The notes under the pieces were generated by a model. The model was not told the DNA's origin, did not search any database, and saw nothing but the letters and a program-made list of their open reading frames with translations. The translations under genes and the position numbers were made by a program. Positions 1 through 5,801 of a stretch of 6,062 nucleotides of DNA are shown piece by piece (positions within the stretch are counted from its first letter, which is position 1; each line of letters opens with the position of its first letter). Source of the stretch: Nostoc sp. CHAB 5715 (GTDB taxonomy: Bacteria > Cyanobacteriota > Cyanobacteriia > Cyanobacteriales > Nostocaceae); assembly GCF_020829685.1 (NCBI RefSeq), contig NZ_JAIVFR010000429.1:1-6062 (forward strand). The letters are read 5' to 3'.

Positions 1-1080
1 ACCTCCTAGTTGTCTGTGCACTCTCACCTCCTTTATCACTTAGCGATGATTTCGGGACCTTAGCTGGTGGTCTGGGCTGTTTCCCTCTTGACAATGAAGC
101 TTATCCCCCACTGTCTCACTGGCAATGTGTCCTCTGGGTATTCAGAGTTTGTCTCGATTTGGTACCGGTCTCCCAGCCCGCACCGAAACAGTGCTTTACC
201 CCCCAGATATAATCATTACCGCTGCGCCTAAACACATTTCGGGGAGAACCAGCTAGCTCCTGGTTCGATTGGCATTTCACCCCTAACCACAGCTCATCCG
301 CTGATTTTTCAACATCAGTCGGTACGGACCTCCACTTGGTGTTACCCAAGCTTCATCCTGGCCATGGTTAGATCACCAGGGTTCGGGTCTATAAACACTG
401 ATTATCGCCCTTTTCAGACTCGGTTTCCCTTTGGCTCCAGCATTCTCGCTTTAACCTACCAGTGCCTATAAGTCGCCGGCTCATTCTTCAACAGGCACGC
501 GGTCAGACTTTCAAATAGTCCTCCCACTGCTTGTAAGCTAACGGTTTCATGTTCTATTTCACTCCCCTTCCGGGGTTCTTTTCACCTTTCCCTCGCGGTA
601 CTGGTTCACTATCGGTCACACAGTAGTATTTAGCCTTACGAGGTGGTCCTCGCTGATTCACATGGGATTCCTCGTGCCCCATGCTACTCGGGATTGAGCT
701 ACTATCCTTTAACTTTCGACTACAGGACTTTCACCTTCTTTGGTGCAGTATTTAGCTGCTTCGTCTAGCCTCCAGATTCGATATCGCTCTCCCACTACCC
801 CAATCGGTAAACCAATTGGTTTAGGCTCTTCCCCTTTCGCTCACCACTACTTAGGGAATCTCTGTTTTGATTTCTCTTCCTCCAGCTAGTAAGATGTTTC
901 AATTCGCTGGGTTGGCTCTCTCCTGCCTATATATTCAGCAGGTAGTATTTAGGGTTGCCCCATTGGGAAATCTCCGGATCTAAGTTTGCTTCCAACTCCC
1001 CGGAGCATATCGTCGGTAACCACGTCCTTCGTCGCCTCTGTGTGCCTAGGTATCCACCGTTAGCCCTTATTAGCTTGACC
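1..1080 (-). rRNA. rrl: 23S ribosomal RNA, 5' part (cut by left window edge)
   Basis: This is the 5' third of the large-subunit rRNA, domain I and much of domain II. The minus strand begins GGTCAAGCTAATAAGGGCTA and continues into the conserved ACGGTGGATACCTAGGC block, which is the usual bacterial 23S start, so the mature 5' end is placed at about 1080. Reading leftward, the text remains recognisable 23S up to about E. coli position 1040, just before the GTPase-associated centre. The 3' two thirds and any 5S gene lie beyond the left edge. The gene lies downstream of 16S, tRNA-Ile and tRNA-Ala in one transcription unit. The exact 5' end is inferred from family convention. Open frames on either strand inside this stretch are not genes. 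Confidence 0.97.
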
Positions 1081-1170
1081 ACTCAAATATTTGGTCTTAA
1101 TTCATGCATTCACAAGAGCATTCATCAAAAATGTCTGTGTCTGCCTGCTTTGTTTCGCTTTACTATGCAG

Positions 1171-1182
1171 TTTTCAAGGTTC
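1171..1182 (-). promoter_or_regulatory. box A antitermination/processing element in ITS
   Basis: The minus strand reads GAACCTTGAAAA, the box A motif found upstream of 23S in cyanobacterial spacers. In bacteria box A RNA is bound by NusB/NusE (S10) and protects rRNA transcription from Rho. An identical 12-mer occurs in the leader upstream of 16S (3242-3253), so both rRNAs have their own copy. The motif is seen directly; the role is family knowledge. Confidence 0.85.
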
Positions 1183-1185
1183 TGG

Positions 1186-1200
1186 CTGAGTTTTACTCAG
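1186..1200 (-). other. short hairpin between box B and box A
   Basis: The minus strand reads CTGAG-TAAAA-CTCAG, a perfect 5-bp stem with a 5-nt loop directly before box A. It overlaps the base of the box B helix by three bases (1198-1200), so the two stems are mutually exclusive at their ends. Confidence 0.6.
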
Positions 1201-1229
1201 CAGTCTGACTATATTAAGTCATGTTGCTG
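1198..1229 (-). other. box B helix of the ITS
   Basis: The minus-strand transcript has CAGCA (1225-1229) pairing with TGCTG (1198-1202), enclosing a 22-nt arm with inner complementarity (GACT with AGTC). Position just before box A and the basal CAGCA/TGCTG pairing fit the box B helix used in cyanobacterial taxonomy. Confidence 0.75.
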
Positions 1230-1271
1230 ATTTCTCCCTCACTTTTCTCAATGGCAAACAATCGCCACAGG

Positions 1272-1344
1272 TGGAGGTTAGCGGACTCGAACCGCTGACA
1301 TCCTGCTTGCAAAGCAGGCGCTCTACCAACTGAGCTAAACCCCC
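1272..1344 (-). tRNA. tRNA-Ala(TGC)
   Basis: This is an alanine tRNA encoded in the rRNA spacer. The minus strand folds as a cloverleaf: acceptor GGGGGTT pairs with AACCTCC (one G-U), the D arm contains AGCTCAGTTGGTAGAGC, the anticodon loop is CTTTGCAAG with anticodon TGC at 1309-1311, and the T loop is GTTCGAGTC. It is 73 nt to the discriminator A. The next bases are CCT, so the CCA end is not encoded and must be added enzymatically. It is co-transcribed with 16S, tRNA-Ile and 23S. Confidence 0.97.
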
Positions 1345-1418
1345 AGAATTCAGAATTCAGAATTCACTACCCAGAATCCAGAATTTTATTCTGACTTCTG
1401 ACTCCTGTGTTCTGACTC
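1344..1418 (-). repeat. heptanucleotide tandem repeats between the two tRNAs
   Basis: Almost the whole inter-tRNA spacer is made of 7-nt units. On the plus strand, CAGAATT-type units occur at 1344, 1351, 1358, 1372 and 1379 in one unbroken 7-nt register (the unit at 1365 is degenerate), with three exact copies in a row. After a 5-nt break, CTGACTY-type units occupy 1391-1418, the third one degenerate. The two blocks have opposite polarity and meet in a hairpin, CAGAAT-TTT-ATTCTG, at 1379-1393. This resembles the short tandemly repeated repetitive (STRR) sequences of heterocystous cyanobacteria. Confidence 0.85.
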
Positions 1419-1429
1419 CTTTTTTCAGG

Positions 1430-1503
<74 letters not shown>

Positions 1504-1508
1504 ATATC

Positions 1509-1531
1509 GAACCAAATCATAGTTTGAAAGC
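1509..1531 (-). other. ITS conserved D2 and D3 motifs
   Basis: In the transcript, GCTTTCAAACTAT (1519-1531) is the conserved D2 region of cyanobacterial spacers, followed six bases later by GGTTC (1509-1513), the D3 motif, just before tRNA-Ile. The D2 13-mer is the exact reverse complement of a stretch in the 16S leader (3225-3237), which gives it a likely role as one strand of the 16S processing stem. Confidence 0.8.
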
Positions 1532-1562
1532 TTTCTACATTTGCAAGCATATCTCTGCGACC

Positions 1563-1630
1563 GACCTAAGGCGTGACCAACTCAGAATCTATATAGCTGT
1601 TTGCTTTTCGATATCTAAGGGGTGTAGGTC
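1563..1630 (-). other. D1-D1' helix of the ITS
   Basis: The transcript has GACCTA (1625-1630) seven bases after the 16S 3' end and TAGGTC (1563-1568) closing a 68-nt arm. This basal clamp and its position are diagnostic of the cyanobacterial D1-D1' helix. The internal arm is imperfectly paired and is the part that normally varies between species. Confidence 0.8.
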
Positions 1631-1636
1631 TCCTTT

Positions 1637-3127
<1,491 letters not shown>

Positions 3128-3224
3128 GAACTGGAAAGCTTTTTTAGCTCAATATCAGCTGCTCTTTTTTAACTTCAGCTTAAGTTAATTTATTTTCTTG
3201 ACGCAAAATACTTGCTGTCTAATC

Positions 3225-3237
3225 GCTTTCAAACTAT
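3225..3237 (-). other. leader strand of the 16S processing stem
   Basis: The minus strand reads ATAGTTTGAAAGC, the exact reverse complement of the ITS D2 13-mer at 1519-1531. Allowing one G-U pair, the helix extends to 16 bp on the outer side. Pairing would bring the two ends of pre-16S together and give an RNase III-type double-stranded substrate. Complementarity is seen; cleavage is inferred from bacterial rRNA maturation in general. Confidence 0.75.
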
Positions 3238-3241
3238 AATA

Positions 3242-3253
3242 TTTTCAAGGTTC
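3242..3253 (-). promoter_or_regulatory. box A element in 16S leader
   Basis: The minus strand reads GAACCTTGAAAA about 45 nt downstream of the predicted transcription start, identical over 12 nt to box A in the ITS. It is the expected NusB/S10 binding motif for rRNA antitermination. Confidence 0.85.
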
Positions 3254-3302
3254 GGTTCCCTTTAAGCGTCGCTTTCCTTGGCTTCGCTTCCGGCACTTAT
3301 TC

Positions 3303-3331
3303 AATATAACGAATCCAATTCTTTGTGTCAA
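3303..3331 (-). promoter_or_regulatory. rRNA operon promoter (sigma-70 type)
   Basis: On the minus strand, -35 TTGACA (3326-3331) is a perfect consensus match and -10 TATATT (3303-3308) matches five of six, separated by 17 nt. Transcription should start at about 3296-3297. This is the strongest promoter visible in the window and sits correctly upstream of the leader, box A and 16S. The flanking DNA above -35 is A/T-rich and holds a perfect dyad (3339-3356). Confidence 0.88.
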
Positions 3332-3338
3332 CTATTTT

Positions 3339-3356
3339 TCCCAAATATTTTTGGGA
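3339..3356. other. perfect dyad just upstream of the rRNA promoter
   Basis: TCCCAAA-TATT-TTTGGGA is a 7-bp perfect inverted repeat with a 4-nt centre, at about -43 to -60 relative to the predicted rRNA start. It lacks a T-tract on either side, so it is not a typical intrinsic terminator. It could be a protein-binding dyad or a relic hairpin. Function is unknown. Confidence 0.5.
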
Positions 3357-3444
3357 CTTGTTCTCTGTACTCTGAAACTCCCCACAGTCCCCGGTTCTAG
3401 GCGACAATGGTTTATGCACTCTGCTGACCAAAGAAGGGGGAAGC

Positions 3445-3591
3445 GTGAATTTTCAGTCGGTTATAGCTTTATTGCATGAATGTTTTGCTTTGTATCAACG
3501 TAAATACCGCTGCCTCGTCGTCAGATGGGAACGTCATAAGCTTTATTTTGAAGAATTTTATAGACCTCGCTACCATCGATATTTAGATTAA
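3445..3591 (+). CDS. possible small basic protein of unknown function (48 aa)
   Basis: I do not recognise this reading frame. It starts GTG at 3445, preceded five to nine bases upstream by a G-rich purine run (AAGAAGGGGGAA) that could serve as a ribosome binding site, and ends TAA at 3589-3591. The product begins with a hydrophobic amphipathic stretch (FQSVIALLHECFALYQ, residues 3-18) and then becomes very rich in Arg, Tyr and His. The C-terminal third includes FEEFYRPRYHRYLD, giving a strongly basic protein with aromatic residues. There is no signal peptide or membrane segment. It points away from the rRNA promoter and toward the transposase remnant. It could be a true small protein, the surviving tail of an older gene, or chance. 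No homology claim is made. Confidence 0.35.
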   Translation: MNFQSVIALLHECFALYQRKYRCLVVRWERHKLYFEEFYRPRYHRYLD

Positions 3592-3661
3592 CAAAATAGA
3601 CCTGCCGGGAAACTAAGTACAGCTTTGCATAAGTTCGTAGCGAATTGACAAAGGAAAACTT

Positions 3662-3690
3662 TTGACCATAGGGTGAGCATGAATTAACAT
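3662..3690 (+). promoter_or_regulatory. candidate promoter upstream of transposase remnant
   Basis: TTGACC (3662-3667, 5/6 of consensus) and TAACAT (3685-3690, 4/6) are separated by 17 nt and would start transcription about 10 bases before the ATG at 3710. Only a sequence match supports it, and the downstream gene is broken. Confidence 0.3.
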
Positions 3691-3709
3691 CACTCAATCA
3701 TTCAGAATT

Positions 3710-3868
3710 ATGATTGGTCGGCAAAAAACTTACTCTGTGCAGTTGACAGAAGATGAAAAAAAGCTGTTGCTACAACAAGCAATCGCCCGCAAAACAAGTC
3801 AAAGTAAGACCAAACCATCGCCAACTTTCCAGCGCCACCGGACTGTGTTCTCTGGACGTGTGATGTAA
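3710..3868 (+). pseudogene. N-terminal fragment of an IS630-type transposase, fused to unrelated antisense sequence
   Basis: The frame opens with MIGRQKTYSVQLTEDEKKLL followed by a basic run (ARKTSQSKTK). A short basic start, a Y-x-V-x-LT-E/D-E strand and then a helix resembles the first residues of IS630-family transposases, before their helix-turn-helix. Only about 35 codons look authentic, to roughly 3814. From there to the TAA at 3866-3868 the codons are simply the complement of the dioxygenase remnant on the other strand. The helix-turn-helix, the DDE catalytic domain and any terminal inverted repeat on the far side are missing; a full protein would be several times longer. There is no clear ribosome binding site. 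The family call rests on a short stretch and is moderate; that it is a truncated gene is more certain. Confidence 0.5.
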
Positions 3869-4273
3869 GCTTGTAAGAATTTCACGATTTCATCGGATTC
3901 ATTCTGTGATAAACCGCGCAGGTAGCGCACGAACCAACCAATAAATAACCCACGTTCACCGGATTCAGGATGGACGCGGACAACTGGATGCAGGGTTTCG
4001 TATAAAGTTGAGGTGAAAACAACTCGATGCTTTAAGACTTCTTTTGGCAAGTCAATTGTAGCTGCTGCATAATCGTAGGCGTTGCTGTGTACTGCCCAGA
4101 CTTAGTCAGCAATATTACGTAGGTTAGTTGGTAAATCTTCGTAAACAGTCACGGGATTTGCCCAAATAGTGTCACCTCCTGGGGATGACAAGCGCCCGCA
4201 AAATAGAACCAAGGGGGGGACGGTCTACAAATGTGACATCGGTGTGCCAAGTGTTGGCGCACGAATAATCGAT
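3817..4273 (-). pseudogene. broken TauD/TfdA-type Fe(II)/2-oxoglutarate dioxygenase
   Basis: This is the remnant of a gene of the taurine/alkylsulfatase dioxygenase family, enzymes that hydroxylate sulfonates or sulfate esters to release sulfite or sulfate. Read on the minus strand it begins near DYSCANTWHTDVTFVDRPP, where H-x-D (4238-4249) is two thirds of the iron-binding triad. It continues through GGDTIWAN, a central region, HPVVRVHPESGERGLF and the R-x-L-x-GLS-x-x-ES block. It ends at RWRWKVGD (3817), exactly where the family normally goes on to the distal His and the 2-oxoglutarate-binding Arg. Lesions: an in-frame TGA at 4274-4276, a frameshift near 4178-4184 (before GGDT), and a TAA at 4102-4104 (before VWAVHSN). 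About 150 codons remain of the usual 280-300. The 3' end abuts the transposase fragment on the opposite strand. Substrate cannot be told. Confidence 0.8.
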
Positions 4274-4276
4274 TCA

Positions 4277-4436
4277 GACACTGTAAGAGTAATAATCCAC
4301 AGTTTTTACCTTCAATTAAATTCTGCTTAACCTCATAATTTTAAATTTAGCTGACTGCAAGTATTGAAAAATTTCATTAGCAGTCATAGTTGCTCAGACA
4401 GACCGATTACCAAAATACATCTTGAGGTAAATTAAT
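4277..4436 (+). other. A/T-rich upstream region of the PEP-CTERM gene with a nested inverted repeat
   Basis: This stretch contains no gene. It contains TGACTGC (4352-4358) and GCAGTCA (4380-4386), a perfect 7-bp inverted repeat enclosing a second one, TGAAA-AA-TTTCA (4365-4376). The structure lies 50-85 bases before the start codon, where an operator or promoter could be. A TTGAAA at 4364-4369 could be a -35 element, but no good -10 follows at normal spacing, so I do not assign a promoter. Confidence 0.4.
4424..4427 (+). promoter_or_regulatory. ribosome binding site of the PEP-CTERM gene
   Basis: GAGG lies nine bases before the ATG at 4437, complementary to the anti-Shine-Dalgarno of the 16S gene in this window. 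It supports the chosen start, which also gives a proper signal peptide. Confidence 0.7.
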
Positions 4437-4961
4437 ATGAAATTAGTTTCCAAAATAACATTAGCTGCTACCAGTTTGGCACTGAATTTTACTGCTGTAA
4501 ACCAACAACCAGCAGATGCTGCAACAATTAAATATGCTTTCACTGTCAATAGCACTATATTGAGTGGTACTGGTTCTTTTAACTTCGATGACTCAACTTT
4601 TAGTAATGAGCCTATTCCTACAGCGTCAGTTCAGTTACTAAATTTCGCATTTAATAATGACCCTCAGACTGTTTACACTCAAGAGGATGATCTTGATTAT
4701 CCAACATTAGGGCCTATTGTCTTTCCAACTGTTACAGGTAACTCATCTATTGCATTGTCTTATTTATTTAACAATAAAATTGATCCGGCAATTAGTTATG
4801 AAATTGCTGGATATGATTTTATTGTTAGCAATCAAACCTTCAATGGTGCAGTTTCCTATACTCTTATTCCTGAACCTGCAACCTTACTTGGGATTTTAAC
4901 TGTTTGCAGCATTGGCTGCTTCACATCACTAAAAGTTAAATCAGTCAAAAAAGGTGCTTAA
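4437..4961 (+). CDS. secreted PEP-CTERM sorting-domain protein
   Basis: A 174-residue exported protein that should be processed by an exosortase and delivered to the cell surface or extracellular matrix. Residues 1-28 form a Sec signal peptide: MKLVSK basic start, hydrophobic core, and an A-D-A cleavage site before ATIKYAF. The mature body is acidic, rich in Asn, Thr and Ser, and predicted beta-rich, with SGTGSFNFDDST (residues 43-54), a motif style common in cyanobacterial PEP-CTERM proteins. The C terminus has the tripartite sorting signal: PEP at residues 145-147, a hydrophobic segment at about 149-165, and a basic tail (KVKSVKKGA). No enzymatic motif is seen. No exosortase or polysaccharide gene is adjacent, so it is probably one of several scattered substrates. 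It is bounded by its own ribosome binding site and terminator, hence likely monocistronic. Sorting class is confident; specific function unknown. Confidence 0.92.
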   Translation: MKLVSKITLAATSLALNFTAVNQQPADAATIKYAFTVNSTILSGTGSFNFDDSTFSNEPIPTASVQLLNFAFNNDPQTVYTQEDDLDYPTLGPIVFPTVTGNSSIALSYLFNNKIDPAISYEIAGYDFIVSNQTFNGAVSYTLIPEPATLLGILTVCSIGCFTSLKVKSVKKGA

Positions 4962-4999
4962 AATCTCAGCAATAAATTATAACATTTACACTAATGGTA

Positions 5000-5023
5000 T
5001 CCCAAAAACATGGGACTTTTTTT
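5000..5023 (+). terminator. intrinsic terminator after the PEP-CTERM gene
   Basis: TCCCA-AAAACA-TGGGA forms a 5-bp stem with a 6-nt loop, followed after one C by seven T residues (5017-5023), 38 bases beyond the stop codon. The stem is short but the T-tract is good, and the position fits. Confidence 0.65.
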
Positions 5024-5089
5024 AGTATTTTATTGAAAACAAAGCAACACATGGAAACCTTAAAGATTAGGCACATATTACTTTTTTAG

Positions 5090-5100
5090 GGGAGCATCCC
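5090..5100. repeat. short palindrome preceding the interspersed repeat
   Basis: GGGA-GCA-TCCC (4-bp stem) stands about 20 bases before the 160-bp inverted-repeat element and may be part of the same dispersed unit. This is a pattern impression only. Confidence 0.35.
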
Positions 5101-5121
5101 AAATGTATAAAAACATAATTT

Positions 5122-5281
5122 GTCATTGCGAACGTAACGTAGTGAAGCGAACGCGAGTGCGTCTCTTAGAGTTGCAATCGCAAAGTACGGATGTTGCGAT
5201 CGCTTCATTCTGCAACTCTTACGAGACGCTACCGCGTTAAGCGAAGCTATGCCGAAAACTTTACGCTTCATTCGCAATGAC
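5122..5281. repeat. 160-bp interspersed repeat with nested inverted repeats (MITE-like)
   Basis: The ends are perfect 11-bp inverted repeats, GTCATTGCGAA (5122-5132) and TTCGCAATGAC (5271-5281). Just inside, TGAAGCG (5143-5149) matches CGCTTCA (5264-5270); the left arm carries ten extra bases. Further in, GCGTCTCTTAGAGTTGCA (5159-5176) matches its near-complement at 5210-5229 with one substitution and one indel, and the centre has GCAATCGCAA against TTGCGATCGC. The whole element can fold into one long interrupted stem. It codes for nothing credible; the 63-codon frame on the minus strand is a by-product. Its style matches non-autonomous dispersed repeats of Nostocales genomes. No target-site duplication is obvious. 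Confidence 0.75.
5196..5203. repeat. HIP1 octamer palindrome
   Basis: GCGATCGC, the highly iterated palindrome of cyanobacterial genomes, lies at the core of the 160-bp repeat. Confidence 0.8.
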
Positions 5282-5509
5282 GACTCATTATCTTATCGCT
5301 CTTCCATCAGTCTTGGAGAAAGCAATCGCTGCAAGGCTTATGAGACTTCGATTTTCAGGTTTTAGCAACATTTTTGAATTTCTATTAGAAAATAAAGCTT
5401 CAAACCTTGATTGAGTAATAGTTTCAGTTTCCCGCTTCGATTATTGTTTTCTGAGAGTGATGAAAGAGCGTTATATCATGTCCGCTTGATTCCTTATTAA
5501 ACCTGAAGA
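5282..5509. other. intergenic stretch, no gene recognised
   Basis: This stretch has no open frame of credible length or start and no strong hairpin. The A/T-rich part at 5350-5480 has the look of the end of a decayed mobile element, but no motif supports naming one. Confidence 0.4.
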
Positions 5510-5540
5510 ACCCCACCCCGCCAAAGCTACGCTTCGTCTC

Positions 5541-5565
5541 CTCTCCCGAAGAGCGGGGAGGGGAT
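5541..5565. repeat. G/C-rich hairpin repeat (CCTCTCCC / GGGGAGGGG)
   Basis: CCTCTCCC pairs with GGGGAGGGG (one G-U) around a short GAAGAG-containing loop. CCCTCCCC-x-GGGGAGGG hairpins of this type occur widely between genes in filamentous cyanobacteria. No T-tract follows, so it is not a standard terminator. Confidence 0.6.
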
Positions 5566-5573
5566 TAAGGGGA

Positions 5574-5614
5574 GCCAGTGCGTTGAGCGGCTCTGCCGAC
5601 TTGAAGCATCTGGC
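5574..5614. repeat. 41-bp hairpin repeat (GCCAG ... CTGGC)
   Basis: GCCAG (5574-5578) pairs with CTGGC (5610-5614). The next three bases, TGC, pair with GCA, and the apical AGCGGC-TCT-GCCG-A-CT forms a G/C stem with one bulged A. The outline GCCAGTGCGTTG ... TTGAAGCA ... CTGGC resembles a dispersed hairpin common in Nostoc-type genomes. It directly follows the preceding G/C-rich hairpin, so the two may be one composite repeat. Confidence 0.6.
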
Positions 5615-5691
5615 GTGTGGGGTGCAATGACTGTGGGAATCATAACTAATTATGCGAACATAATATTAGACTTCTCTCCTGAAAGAAGAGA

Positions 5692-5710
5692 GGAATAAAA
5701 GTTTTATTCC
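5692..5710. other. perfect A/T-rich dyad next to terminator
   Basis: GGAATAAAA-G-TTTTATTCC is a 9-bp perfect inverted repeat around a single G. It shares its last two C residues with the following stem-loop, so the two cannot form fully together. Confidence 0.6.
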
Positions 5711-5739
5711 CCAACCCTTGTAGGGTTGGGGCTGTTTTT
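5709..5739 (+). terminator. strong stem-loop with T-tract, terminator-like
   Basis: CCCCAACCCT-TGT-AGGGTTGGGG is a perfect 10-bp stem followed on the plus strand by CTGTTTTT. No plus-strand gene ends just before it, since the PEP-CTERM gene has its own terminator 690 bases upstream. On the minus strand it lies 63 bases past the stop of the EgtD-like gene, so it may serve that gene too, although the trailing T-tract on that strand is poor. It may alternatively be a member of a dispersed hairpin family. Confidence 0.55.
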
Positions 5740-5801
5740 GTTAGGTCTATATTGGACTCAACTGAGAACCGCTAGATATGTGAGGCATACTCTGATTTGC
5801 T

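Larger units (their letters stand above)
3128..3296 (-). other. 16S rRNA leader (5' external transcribed spacer)
   Basis: About 169 nt lie between the predicted transcription start and mature 16S. The leader contains box A (3242-3253), then the 13-mer complementary to ITS D2 (3225-3237), then an A/T-rich stretch up to the 16S 5' end. No reading frame of interest is seen. The order promoter, box A, processing-stem strand, 16S is that expected of a bacterial rRNA leader. Confidence 0.8.

Noticed and set aside
116..349. 77-codon open frame on the minus strand
   Set aside because: It lies inside 23S rRNA and is explained by rRNA.
955..1230. 91-codon plus-strand frame over the 23S start and ITS
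   Set aside because: It is antisense to 23S and the box A/box B region, with no ribosome binding site and no protein-like composition.
1344..1418. Heptamer array considered as a CRISPR-like array
   Set aside because: Units are 7 nt and directly tandem with no unique spacers, and they lie between rRNA-operon tRNAs.
4364..4390. TTGAAA as -35 with CATAGT or TAGTTG as -10 for the PEP-CTERM gene
   Set aside because: The better hexamer gives only a 15-nt spacer, and the 17-nt option matches -10 consensus poorly.
4717..4899. 60-codon frame within the PEP-CTERM gene
   Set aside because: It is an out-of-frame shadow of a well-supported gene.
5086..5277. 63-codon minus-strand frame
   Set aside because: It is generated by the inverted-repeat element; its Arg/Ser/Ala-rich translation is typical of translated repeats.
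5345..5480. A/T-rich stretch resembling the tail of an insertion sequence
   Set aside because: No transposase motif, terminal repeat or target duplication could be pointed to.
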